Shown here: piece after piece, positions 1 to 6,253 of the stretch
How the letters are laid out: the number at the start of each line of letters is the position of its first letter
How positions within the stretch are numbered: position 1 is the first letter of the stretch
Source: an uncultured Oscillospiraceae bacterium
Lineage (GTDB): Bacteria > Bacillota > Clostridia > Oscillospirales > Oscillospiraceae
Reading direction: 5' to 3'
NCBI GenBank assembly: GCA_900752305.1
Contig: CAADUV010000093.1
Location: 1-8,356 of the forward strand
Length of the DNA: 8,356 bases
The notes under the pieces: generated by a model
What the model was told of the DNA's origin: nothing
The model's input: only the letters and a program-made list of their open reading frames with translations
The model's database searches: none
Made by a program: the position numbers and the translations under genes

Positions 1-222
1 TTATGAACTGCTTATCAGGGGAAACCCCCGGCGAGGGTTCTCCCTCTTTTCGTCTATGACGAAAATTCACCCTCTCCTGCGCTTCCTTGCGCATAGGGTA
101 TTTCGGCATTTGCGAATGCCGACAAGGGGCTTTGCCCCTTGACCCCACTTCCTTTTTTTCAAGAAGAAAAGGAAGCGAAAAAAAGTTTTCATTGCGCTGT
201 GCGGCTTGACCTCTGCAAGGTT
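1..222. other. Non-coding region with a run of six hairpins
   Basis: I see no supportable gene here. The stretch is nearly filled with inverted repeats: AACCC 23-27 with GGGTT 35-39; TTTTCGTC 47-54 with GACGAAAA 58-65; a two-part stem of ACCCT 69-73 plus TGCGC 78-82 with GCGCA 89-93 plus AGGGT 95-99; TCGGCATT 103-110 with AATGCCGA 115-122; CAAGGGGC 123-130 with GCCCCTTG 134-141; and CTTCCTTTT 148-156 with AAAAGGAAG 167-175. It lies just past the murE stop codon. None of the hairpins is followed at once by a T-run in the murE direction, so an ordinary terminator is not obvious. A repetitive intergenic element or a structured 3' untranslated region are both possible. Confidence 0.6.
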
Positions 223-1680
223 TTACTTTCCAGCGATAATTTCCTCGATCAAGTCCCGTTCATCCATATGGTACTTCACGCCCTTGATCTCCTGATAGTC
301 CTCGTGTCCCTTTCCGGCCAACAGGATGATGTCCCCCTTCTGACCGATGGACATACAATAGGCGATGGCTTCCTTCCGGTCGGGGATGGTCACGTATTCC
401 CCGTCCGCCTTGTGGACGCCCACCAGGATATCGTTGATGATGTCCATGGGCTCCTCGTTTCTGGGGTTGTCGCTGGTGACCACGGTCAGGTCAGCCAGGC
501 GGCTGGACACCTCGCCCATCTCGTACCGGCGAGACTTGGCACGATTTCCGCCGCAGCCGAACAGACAGATGATGCGCTTGGGGCCGTAGGCACGGATGTT
601 GGTCAGCAGGGCTTCCAGCGCCATGGCGTTGTGGGCGTAGTCGATCATGAGGGTGTAGTCGCCGGGAGTCGGATAGATTTCCAGACGACCCTTAACCTGG
701 ATGGTGTTCAGGGCATCCAAAATCGCCTGCTGCGCGATGCCCAGATGACGGCAGAGGGCGATGGCGGCCAGGGAGTTGTAAACGGTGAAGTCACCGGGAA
801 TGTCCACGTGGACGGTATAATGCTCCAGGCCGTCCAGGTCGTACTGGACGCCCAGGTAACCAGGCTGGTGGATGCGCTGGACGTTCACCGCACGCAGGTC
901 GGCGTTCTCGCCCATGCCGAAGGTCTCCATCTGGCAGGTGTGACCGGCCATGACCTGTTCCAGGTAGTCGGCGTCAGCGTTGGCGATGCCGATCTTACAG
1001 TTGCGGAAAAGCATCCCCTTGCACTGGATGTATTCCTCCATGCTCTCATGCTCGCCGGGGCCGATGTGGTCCGGTTCCAGATTGGTGAAGATGGCGTAGT
1101 CATACTGGAAGCCTGCCACGCGGCTGAGCTTCATGGCCTGACTGGACACCTCCATGACCACGTAGCGGATGCCAGCCTGCACCATCTCTGCAAAGTACTT
1201 CTGCACCAGGAAGGACTCCGGCGTGGTGTTCAGGGCGGGGATGTGCTTATCACCGATGATGGCTTCGATGGTGCCGATGAGGCCGGTGGGCAGGCCCGCC
1301 TTCTCCAGGATGCCCCGGATCATGTAGGTGGTGGTGGTCTTGCCCTTGGTGCCGGTGACGCCGATGGTAGTCAGCTTCTCTGCCGGATGACCGTACCAGG
1401 CGGCAGCCAGCTCGGCCAGGGCCAGACGGCTGTTGTCCACCTTCAGCACGGTGATGTGTTCCGGCACCTTCACGTCCTGCTCCACCACCAGCGCCACAGC
1501 GCCCTTTTCCAGCACGTCAGGGATATACTTGTGGCCGTCGGTGACTGCGCCGGGCAGGCAGAGGAAGATACAGCCGGGGGCAGCCTTCCGGGAGTCGTAG
1601 ATGACTTCGGTGATGTCCTGTTCCAGGCTGCCCTGGATCAGGGTGTAGTTCATGCGAAAAACCAGGTCGATCAGTTTCAT
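223..1680 (-). CDS. murE: UDP-N-acetylmuramoyl-tripeptide synthetase, MurE family (meso-diaminopimelate-adding type)
   Basis: Cytoplasmic ATP-dependent ligase that adds the third residue of the peptidoglycan stem peptide to UDP-MurNAc-L-Ala-D-Glu. The protein is 485 residues, normal for MurE. Visible motifs are the ATP loop GVTGTKGKT (107-115), TTPES (152-156), the likely carbamylated lysine in QCKGMLF (Lys221), the DYAH motif near 347 and SDNPRNEEP near 403. DNPR is the family signature for diaminopimelate rather than lysine, and dapF next door fits that. Two regions depart from textbook MurE: SSQAM replaces the common SSH, and DHIGPGEH replaces the DHLD-HG stretch. The start is ATG 1680, with AAAGGA about nine bases upstream; a GTG at 1707 in frame would add nine residues but has a poorer site. 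The gene starts 32 bases after the dapF stop, so the two are probably co-transcribed. Another Mur-ligase paralogue role cannot be excluded because of the variant motifs. Confidence 0.9.
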   Translation of the reverse strand: MKLIDLVFRMNYTLIQGSLEQDITEVIYDSRKAAPGCIFLCLPGAVTDGHKYIPDVLEKGAVALVVEQDVKVPEHITVLKVDNSRLALAELAAAWYGHPAEKLTTIGVTGTKGKTTTTYMIRGILEKAGLPTGLIGTIEAIIGDKHIPALNTTPESFLVQKYFAEMVQAGIRYVVMEVSSQAMKLSRVAGFQYDYAIFTNLEPDHIGPGEHESMEEYIQCKGMLFRNCKIGIANADADYLEQVMAGHTCQMETFGMGENADLRAVNVQRIHQPGYLGVQYDLDGLEHYTVHVDIPGDFTVYNSLAAIALCRHLGIAQQAILDALNTIQVKGRLEIYPTPGDYTLMIDYAHNAMALEALLTNIRAYGPKRIICLFGCGGNRAKSRRYEMGEVSSRLADLTVVTSDNPRNEEPMDIINDILVGVHKADGEYVTIPDRKEAIAYCMSIGQKGDIILLAGKGHEDYQEIKGVKYHMDERDLIEEIIAGK

Positions 1681-1712
1681 ATTTCCAAATCCTTTCCGAG
1701 CCATCACGCTCT

Positions 1713-2540
1713 TTACAGGTCGATTTCTCCTTCAAACACAGTGGTAGCCGGGCCGGTCATAAAGACGCTGCCGTCGGTGATCTCAATGTTCAGGTCGCCG
1801 CCGATGAGATGCACCGTCACGTTCCGGTCGCACAGCCCGTTCCGCCAAGCGGCGTAAGCGGTAGCGCAAGCGCCGGTGCCGCAGGCCAAGGTCTCCCCTG
1901 CGCCGCGCTCCCAGACCCGCATCTGGACGTTGTTCCGATCCAGCACCTTCACGAACTCGGTGTTGGTGCGATCGGGGAACATCTCGTGGTGTTCAAACAG
2001 GGGGCCGATCTTTTCGATCTCCAGCCCATCCACGTTGTCGCACCACACCACCGCGTGGGGGTTGCCCATGGACACGCAGGTCATCACCCACTCTTTTCCG
2101 CCTACCGTCACCGGCTGACCGATGACCGGGTCGCCCATGCCCACCACAGGGATGGTGTCCGCCTGTACAGAGGGAGCACCCATGTCCACCTTGACCCAGG
2201 TGACCACGCCATCCTCCACCGTCAGATCCAGGTACTTCATGCCGCCCTTGGTCTCTACGGAGATGGTGGTCTTGTCGGTCAGACCCTTGTCATAGCAGAA
2301 CTTGGCCACGCAGCGGATGCCGTTGCCGCACATGGCGCCCTCACTGCCATCGGAGTTGTACATGGCCATGCGGAAATCCGCCTGGTCGGAGGGGCAGATG
2401 AGGATGAGCCCATCGGAGCCAATGCCAAAGTGCCGGTCGCTGAGCTTCAGCGCCACGCCGTTTGGGTCTGGCAGGGGCTGTTGGGTACAGTCCACATAGA
2501 TATAGTCATTGCCGCAGCCGTGCATTTTTGTAAATTTCAT
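1713..2540 (-). CDS. dapF: Diaminopimelate epimerase
   Basis: Converts LL-diaminopimelate to meso-diaminopimelate in the cytoplasm. The product is used by MurE for peptidoglycan and by LysA for lysine. The protein is 275 residues, the usual length. It opens with [13 protein letters not shown], the family's N-terminal signature. The two catalytic cysteines of this PLP-independent racemase fold are present: Cys71 in [10 protein letters not shown] and Cys220 in [16 protein letters not shown] and ERGAGET are also conserved. The start is ATG 2540, with AAAGGAG eight bases upstream. An in-frame GTG at 2546 lies only two bases after that site, so it is rejected. dapF is the first gene of a likely dapF-murE operon, which places the meso-DAP source beside its main consumer. 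Confidence 0.97.
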   Translation of the reverse strand: MKFTKMHGCGNDYIYVDCTQQPLPDPNGVALKLSDRHFGIGSDGLILICPSDQADFRMAMYNSDGSEGAMCGNGIRCVAKFCYDKGLTDKTTISVETKGGMKYLDLTVEDGVVTWVKVDMGAPSVQADTIPVVGMGDPVIGQPVTVGGKEWVMTCVSMGNPHAVVWCDNVDGLEIEKIGPLFEHHEMFPDRTNTEFVKVLDRNNVQMRVWERGAGETLACGTGACATAYAAWRNGLCDRNVTVHLIGGDLNIEITDGSVFMTGPATTVFEGEIDL

Positions 2541-2586
2541 GGACACTGCTCCTTTCGAGTCAATGCGTGTGCAGAGTATACCACAT

Positions 2587-2614
2587 ATTATAATATAATT
2601 CCCCCCGTTGTAAA
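2587..2614 (-). promoter_or_regulatory. Probable sigma-A promoter for dapF-murE
   Basis: On the minus strand, TTTACA (2614-2609) and a perfect TATAAT (2592-2587) are separated by 16 bases. A second possible -10, TATACT with a TG one base before it (extended -10), lies at 2580-2575 but has no good -35 at the right distance. Transcription would start a short way upstream of the dapF ribosome binding site. Confidence 0.65.
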
Positions 2615-2655
2615 GCGTGGATTGTCACGATTTTTGCGATGTGCTACTTTTTCTC

Positions 2656-2684
2656 TTGCAGTTTTCCACAGAATCTTTTATAAT
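2656..2684 (+). promoter_or_regulatory. Sigma-A promoter for the TetR-family gene
   Basis: TTGCAG (2656-2661), 17 bases, then a perfect TATAAT (2679-2684). The expected start point is near 2691, giving a leader of about 55 bases. This promoter diverges from the dapF promoter, with about 40 bases between the two -35 boxes, so the two transcription units share one control region. Confidence 0.75.
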
Positions 2685-2746
2685 AAGAGAACTAGACGAA
2701 ATAACGGACGCTGACCCATACTGTGTCCTGTTAGGAGATAAGAATC

Positions 2747-3337
2747 ATGGCTAGAAAAGATCCCCGCAACCCCCGCCGCAAAATCGTCACCGCCGCCTGG
2801 AAGCTGTTCTATGAACAGGGGTACGACCGGACGACCGTGGATCAGATCATCCTGGAGTCCGGCACCTCCAAAGGTTCGTTTTATCACTATTTCAATGGGA
2901 AAGATGCTCTTTTGTCCTCGTTGTCCTCGCTTTTTGACGACAAATACGAGGAATTGATGCAGGAGATAGACCCAGATATGAACAGCTTCGACAAGCTCAT
3001 GTTCCTCAACCGCGAGCTGTTCCAAATGATTGAGGACACGGTGTCAGTGGAGTTGACCAGCCGGATGTACGCCACCCAGCTGACCACCACGGGGGAAAAG
3101 CATCTGCTAGACCAGGGACGCACCTATTATAAACTGCTGCGCAAGATCTCCCAGGAGGGACAGCAGCGGGGCGAGATCGCCAGCACCGTCTCTCCCGCCG
3201 AATTTTCCCGCATCTACGCCATGTGCGAGCGCGCCCTCATCTACGACTGGTGCATCCGCGGCGGCGAATACTCCCTGGCCGCCTACTCCGCCGATATGCT
3301 CCCCAAGCTCTTGAATTACCTGCGCATCCCGCAGTGA
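2747..3337 (+). CDS. TetR/AcrR-family transcriptional regulator
   Basis: A 196-residue DNA-binding regulator, typical size for the family. The N-terminal domain (about residues 9-55) has the TetR pattern: a first helix IVTAAWKLFYEQGYDRTT, then a helix-turn-helix in VDQIILESGTSKGSFYHYF, then GKDALL. The C-terminal ligand-binding and dimer domain is divergent, as usual, so no effector can be named. The ribosome binding site TAGGAG lies nine bases before ATG 2747. The gene has its own promoter and a strong terminator, so it is probably a single-gene transcript. It could act on its own promoter, on divergent dapF, or on putP downstream, which has several dyads around its promoter. The putP link is inferred from position only. 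Confidence 0.93.
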   Translation: MARKDPRNPRRKIVTAAWKLFYEQGYDRTTVDQIILESGTSKGSFYHYFNGKDALLSSLSSLFDDKYEELMQEIDPDMNSFDKLMFLNRELFQMIEDTVSVELTSRMYATQLTTTGEKHLLDQGRTYYKLLRKISQEGQQRGEIASTVSPAEFSRIYAMCERALIYDWCIRGGEYSLAAYSADMLPKLLNYLRIPQ

Positions 3338-3358
3338 TCTATTATTGAATCGGTATCC

Positions 3359-3391
3359 CACAGCAGACCCATTCCGGTCTGCTGTGTTTTT
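3359..3391 (+). terminator. Rho-independent terminator after the TetR-family gene
   Basis: A perfect 11-bp stem, CACAGCAGACC (3359-3369) with GGTCTGCTGTG (3376-3386), has a six-base loop and is followed directly by TTTTTATTT. It begins 22 bases after the TetR stop codon and separates this gene from putP. Confidence 0.93.
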
Positions 3392-3452
3392 ATTTGTTCC
3401 ACTCTTTTTCTATTATTTTGTTTTCTAAATGCGTTCTACCTTTTTCCAACTT

Positions 3453-3537
3453 CGTACGGGTATATTTTATTGATTTATCAATATTTTTTTAATCTATTAT
3501 AGTACTTCCGTATAGAATATAGTTTTCTTCCCGTACG
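3453..3537. promoter_or_regulatory. Dyad-rich putative operator region upstream of putP
   Basis: An 8-bp inverted pair, CGTACGGG (3453-3460) and CCCGTACG (3530-3537), brackets a very AT-rich stretch. Each arm contains the palindrome CGTACG. Between them lies a near-palindrome, TATTGAT-TT-ATCAATA (3468-3483). The right arm ends four bases before the putP -35 box. The arrangement would suit a dimeric regulator binding two sites with a loop between. Which protein binds is unknown; the TetR regulator upstream is one candidate. Confidence 0.45.
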
Positions 3538-3540
3538 CTA

Positions 3541-3569
3541 TTGACTCCGTTATTTCTTCGTGTTAGAAT
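3541..3569 (+). promoter_or_regulatory. Sigma-A promoter for putP
   Basis: TTGACT (3541-3546), exactly 17 bases, then TAGAAT (3564-3569). This is one mismatch from consensus in each box. The expected start is near 3576, about 29 bases before the putP ATG, leaving a short leader that is mostly the ribosome binding site. Confidence 0.82.
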
Positions 3570-3604
3570 GAAAGTATCTTGTTTAGAAAAGAGAGGAATC
3601 ATCC

Positions 3605-5152
3605 ATGTTCACCCAATCTAACATTTGCATTATCATCACGATCGTGCTCTACCTGGCATTCATGCTCTACCTGGGCTTCCGGTATGCCAACTCCTCCAGC
3701 CAGTCCGTAGGCGACTTCTACTTGGGCGGCCGTAAGTTAGGCCCTCTGGTCACCGCCATGAGCGCCGAGGCGTCCGATATGTCCTCCTGGCTGCTGATGG
3801 GCCTGCCTGGCCTGGCCTACTCCACCGGTATCTGTGACGTCACCTGGACCGCCATCGGCATCGGCATCGGCACCTACCTGAACTGGCTCATCGTGGCCAA
3901 GCGCCTGCGTACTTATACCGAACACATCGGCGCGGAAACCGTACCCGACTTCTTTGAACGGCGCTTCAAGGATAAGCGCCACCTGCTCATGGGTATCTCC
4001 GCCGTGGTCATCGTGGTCTTTTTCATCCCCTACACCGCCTCTGGCTTCTCCGCCTGCGGCAAGCTGTTCTCCTCCCTCTTCGGCTTTGACTATACGGTTG
4101 CTATGATCGTCTCTGCCATTATCATTGTGGCCTACACCGCCACCGGCGGCTTCATGGCCGCCTCCACCACCGACCTGGTGCAGTCCATCGTCATGACCGT
4201 GGCGCTGATCTGCATCGTCTGCTTCGGCATCGGTGAGGCCGGCGGCATCGGCAACGTGGGCGACTACGCCGCTTCCATGGACGGCTATCTGTCCATGACC
4301 CATATGTATGACGCAGCCACCAACTCCGCCGTCTCCTACGGCGGCTTCCTGCCCACCTTCTGTACCGCCGCTTGGGGTCTGGGCTACTTCGGTATGCCTC
4401 ACATCCTGCTCCGGTTCATGGCCATCGAAAAGCCGGAAAAGATCAAGCTCAGCCGTCGCATCGCCACCATCTGGGTCTTTATCGCTATGGCAGTGGCCAT
4501 CTTTATCGGTATCATCGGCCTGACCATGGTTCACGAGGGCGTCATCCCCGCCGTCACCGACCCGGAACGGATCATCATCCTCATCGCTCAGTTCATGGCA
4601 CAGTTCGGCATCGTGCCCGCGCTGTTGGCCGGTCTGGTCATGGCTGGTATCCTGGCCTGCACCATGTCCACCTGCGACAGCCAGCTGCTGGCCGCCTCCT
4701 CCTCCATCTCTGAGAACATCCTCCGCGGTGTGTTCAACATCAACCTGAGCCACAAGGCAACCATGATCGTCGCTCGCGTGACCCTGGTGGTCATCTCCAT
4801 CATCGGCGCGATCTTCGCCTTGGATCCCGAATCCTCCGTGTTCCAGATCGTCTCCTTCGCTTGGGCTGGCTTCGGTGCCTCCTTCGGCCCCGTCATCCTG
4901 GCAGCTCTGTTCTGGAAGCGCTGCAACCGCTGGGGCGCTCTGGCTGGTATGCTGGGCGGCGGCGTGATGGTCTTTGTGTGGAAGTTCGCCATCAAGCCCC
5001 TGGGCGGCGTGTTCAACATCTATGAACTGCTCCCCGCTTTCGTCTTTGCCCTCATTCTCATGGTCGTCGTCAGCCTCATCACTCCGGCTCCCGATCAGGA
5101 AATCATGGACGAATTTGACAAGGTTCGTGCAGACACCGCAGCCATCAAGTAA
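3605..5152 (+). CDS. putP: Sodium/proline symporter, SSS family
   Basis: Integral membrane transporter that takes up L-proline with sodium ions, for use as nutrient or compatible solute. The protein is 515 residues, close to the roughly 500 of E. coli PutP, with many hydrophobic segments fitting the 13-helix fold of the solute:sodium symporters. Diagnostic stretches are FYLGGRKLGPLVTAMSAEAS, then DMSSWLLMGLPG, where Asp58 and Ser60 match the PutP sodium/proline-site residues; TVPDFFERRF (112-121); GYFGMPHILLRFMA (260-273); and MSTCDSQLL, where Ser355 and Thr356 match the second sodium-site residues. ATG 3605 follows GAGAGG by about eight bases. It has its own promoter after the TetR terminator. 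No proline dehydrogenase gene is adjacent, so uptake for osmotic balance, protein synthesis or Stickland-type fermentation elsewhere in the genome are all possible. Confidence 0.94.
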   Translation: MFTQSNICIIITIVLYLAFMLYLGFRYANSSSQSVGDFYLGGRKLGPLVTAMSAEASDMSSWLLMGLPGLAYSTGICDVTWTAIGIGIGTYLNWLIVAKRLRTYTEHIGAETVPDFFERRFKDKRHLLMGISAVVIVVFFIPYTASGFSACGKLFSSLFGFDYTVAMIVSAIIIVAYTATGGFMAASTTDLVQSIVMTVALICIVCFGIGEAGGIGNVGDYAASMDGYLSMTHMYDAATNSAVSYGGFLPTFCTAAWGLGYFGMPHILLRFMAIEKPEKIKLSRRIATIWVFIAMAVAIFIGIIGLTMVHEGVIPAVTDPERIIILIAQFMAQFGIVPALLAGLVMAGILACTMSTCDSQLLAASSSISENILRGVFNINLSHKATMIVARVTLVVISIIGAIFALDPESSVFQIVSFAWAGFGASFGPVILAALFWKRCNRWGALAGMLGGGVMVFVWKFAIKPLGGVFNIYELLPAFVFALILMVVVSLITPAPDQEIMDEFDKVRADTAAIK

Positions 5153-5178
5153 GCAACCCTACCTTATAATATGTAATG

Positions 5179-5209
5179 ACAGCTCCAATGCCTTGTGCAT
5201 TGGAGCTGT
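5179..5209 (+). terminator. Stem-loop after putP, probable weak terminator
   Basis: A perfect 13-bp stem, ACAGCTCCAATGC (5179-5191) with GCATTGGAGCTGT (5197-5209), has a five-base loop. It lies 26 bases after the putP stop. The following bases (TGCTATCG) are not a true T-run, so termination may be partial or the hairpin may protect the mRNA end from nucleases. Confidence 0.55.
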
Positions 5210-5213
5210 TGCT

Positions 5214-5241
5214 ATCGATAAAATGCAAGCATTTTATCGAT
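5214..5241. repeat. Perfect 28-bp palindrome
   Basis: ATCGATAAAATGC (5214-5226) and GCATTTTATCGAT (5229-5241) are exact reverse complements with only AA between them. It sits four bases after the preceding 13-bp stem-loop, so two long perfect hairpins lie back to back. No T-run follows on either strand. It could be a protein binding site, an mRNA-stabilising hairpin or part of a repetitive element. Confidence 0.75.
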
Positions 5242-5298
5242 GGATGCAGCCTGGTGCATGCACTCACTACGTTCGCACACTTACCAGTCTGATAGGAG

Positions 5299-5329
5299 AA
5301 AAAAGCGACGCGCATGTCGCCACTTTTTT
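5299..5329 (-). terminator. Rho-independent terminator of the small minus-strand gene, possibly bidirectional
   Basis: On the minus strand GCGAC and GTCGC (stem 5320-5316 with 5309-5305) enclose a six-base loop and are followed directly by six T residues (5304-5299). Six A residues lie on the other side after a three-base bulge (5329-5324), so the stem can lengthen. Read on the plus strand it also ends in TTTTTT after CAC, so it could stop putP read-through. It lies about 55 bases past the stop codon of the 67-residue gene. Confidence 0.75.
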
Positions 5330-5383
5330 CGGATTGAACTTTATTCCGCCATCTGAGATGACGGAACTCTGTGAGACAGTATT

Positions 5384-5587
5384 TTAATGTTCGCCTCCCT
5401 TGCGTCCCAAATGGGGCGTGATGGTGCTCCGGTCGTCGTCGTGCATCCGGCCCCAGTCGATGCCCTGGCTGATGCCGCGGGCGTTGTGCTGGCGGCTGTG
5501 GGACTGTCCCTCCAGATCCGGCGTCAGGCTCCCGGCCATTTCCGTCTGCTTTCTGCCCAGCTCAGGCAGCGGTTTGCGTTTTTTCAT
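5384..5587 (-). CDS. Small hypothetical protein, 67 residues
   Basis: I do not recognise this protein. Support for a real gene: ATG 5587 is preceded by a purine-rich site (GGGGGAG about five bases upstream), codons have the strong G/C third-position bias of the neighbouring genes, and a good terminator follows on the same strand. The product begins MKKRKPLPELGRK and is very hydrophilic, with many Arg, Lys, Asp and Gly, five His (including the terminal residue) and no Cys. It has one Trp (DWGRMHDDD) and no membrane segment or signal peptide. It looks largely disordered, so a nucleic-acid-associated, spore-related or adaptor role is conceivable but unproven. It runs opposite to the ferredoxin gene, with starts 176 bases apart. 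I found no convincing promoter. Plus-strand reading frames across the same bases lack comparable start signals. Confidence 0.68.
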   Translation of the reverse strand: MKKRKPLPELGRKQTEMAGSLTPDLEGQSHSRQHNARGISQGIDWGRMHDDDRSTITPHLGRKGGEH

Positions 5588-5705
5588 CGTCTCTCCCCCT
5601 TTTCCTTGGTTTAGTTAGCTTCCCCATACCACCTCCATTCCATTCCTTCCACATCTTGGATTGTGAAATTTTTCGCAAAAACTCTTAAAATGTTGATTTT
5701 CCCTC

Positions 5706-5733
5706 TTGATTTTTTCGCGCGACATGATACAAT
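5706..5733 (+). promoter_or_regulatory. Promoter for the ferredoxin gene
   Basis: TTGATT (5706-5711), 16 bases, then TACAAT (5728-5733), with TG at 5725-5726 making an extended -10 (TGATACAAT). An imperfect dyad, TTGTGAAA (5661-5668) with TTTCGCAA (5671-5678), lies just upstream and might be a regulator site. Confidence 0.7.
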
Positions 5734-5763
5734 AACGATATACTAAATGAGGAGGATACTTAA

Positions 5764-5934
5764 ATGGCATTTGTTATTTCTGACGGCTGTGTTGCTTGTG
5801 GTTCCTGCGCAGGCGCTTGCCCCGTTGGCGCTATCTCCGAAGGCGACGGCGCTTACGTCATCGACGAAAACGCTTGTGTGAGCTGCGGCACCTGTGCTGG
5901 CGCTTGCCCCATGGGCGCAATCGTGGAAGGCTAA
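5764..5934 (+). CDS. 2[4Fe-4S] ferredoxin, clostridial type
   Basis: A 56-residue soluble electron carrier. Two CxxCxxCxxxCP motifs hold eight cysteines: Cys9, 12, 15, 19 and Cys38, 41, 44, 48. In this fold the fourth cysteine of each motif ligates the other cluster. The two halves are clearly duplicated (CGSCAGACPVGAI and CGTCAGACPMGAI). Low-potential ferredoxins of this kind serve pyruvate:ferredoxin oxidoreductase, hydrogenases and the Rnf complex in anaerobes; which partner applies here cannot be told. ATG 5764 has a strong GAGGAGG site eight bases upstream. The gene has its own promoter and terminator and is probably transcribed alone and highly, judging by these signals. It is short enough to be missed by length cut-offs. 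Confidence 0.97.
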   Translation: MAFVISDGCVACGSCAGACPVGAISEGDGAYVIDENACVSCGTCAGACPMGAIVEG

Positions 5935-5954
5935 TTTCGGTCTTTACTGAAAAT

Positions 5955-5984
5955 ACGGACGTTGTTCTGCAACGTCCGTTTTTT
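5955..5984 (+). terminator. Rho-independent terminator after the ferredoxin gene
   Basis: A perfect 10-bp stem, ACGGACGTTG (5955-5964) with CAACGTCCGT (5970-5979), has a five-base loop and is followed by five more T residues. It begins 20 bases after the stop codon. Confidence 0.95.
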
Positions 5985-6253
5985 CATACCCTCCCCTCCC
6001 GTATTTTCTCCCGAAACACCGGCTCCATTCTGCATATTTTCTCTTCTATGCAGGTATATGCGTATATTTATACATTGTTTTTTCATTTTAACCGGTTTTT
6101 CTAGGGTTAGATTCGGTTTTTTATGCAATTTTATACTTGCAATCCCGGAACGGGAGTGGTATCCTAGACTCACGAATTTAACAGAAGCCTTTTTCAGGCG
6201 GACATTTCCTTTAGAACATCTTATTTCGTTTTAAATTTTTGGGAGGCATTATC
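5985..6253 (+). promoter_or_regulatory. AT-rich argG upstream region with dyads
   Basis: No gene is supported in these 269 bases. An inverted repeat CTGCATA (6030-6036) with TATGCAG (6047-6053) is followed by an AT-rich near-palindrome TG-N12-CA (6059-6074, core GTATA-TT-TATAC). A direct repeat of TGCAAT occurs at 6124-6129 and 6138-6143. A small GCCT/AGGC hairpin (6187-6199) lies in the presumed leader. These are candidate sites for arginine-dependent control, but they do not match the usual 18-bp ARG box spacing well. No T-box or recognisable riboswitch is seen. Confidence 0.4.
6137..6165 (+). promoter_or_regulatory. Probable promoter for argG
   Basis: TTGCAA (6137-6142), 17 bases, then TATCCT (6160-6165). 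The spacer contains the palindrome TCCCG-GAA-CGGGA (6143-6155), well placed for a repressor that blocks RNA polymerase. The leader would be about 80 bases long. The -10 is only moderately close to consensus. Confidence 0.55.

Noticed and set aside
139..1857. Long plus-strand open frame (572 codons) opposite murE
   Set aside because: It is antisense to a clear murE, has no matching domain, and is rich in His, Val, Gly and Asp as expected of a mirror frame of GC-biased codons.
3737..4753. Long minus-strand open frame inside putP
   Set aside because: Its His/Asp/Gly-rich low-complexity composition is the mirror of GC-rich membrane-protein codons, and no start signals support it.
5387..5614. Plus-strand frames opposite the 67-residue gene
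   Set aside because: They have no good ribosome binding site or terminator, whereas the minus-strand frame has both.
5962..6234. 90-codon plus-strand frame upstream of argG, considered as a leader peptide
   Set aside because: It starts inside the ferredoxin terminator stem, lacks a ribosome binding site, has Phe-rich AT-driven composition, and shows no arginine-codon run of the kind an attenuation leader would have.
5985..6253. T-box or riboswitch before argG
   Set aside because: No AGGGTGGNACCGCG-like T-box sequence is seen, nor any terminator or antiterminator pair ending in a T-run before argG.
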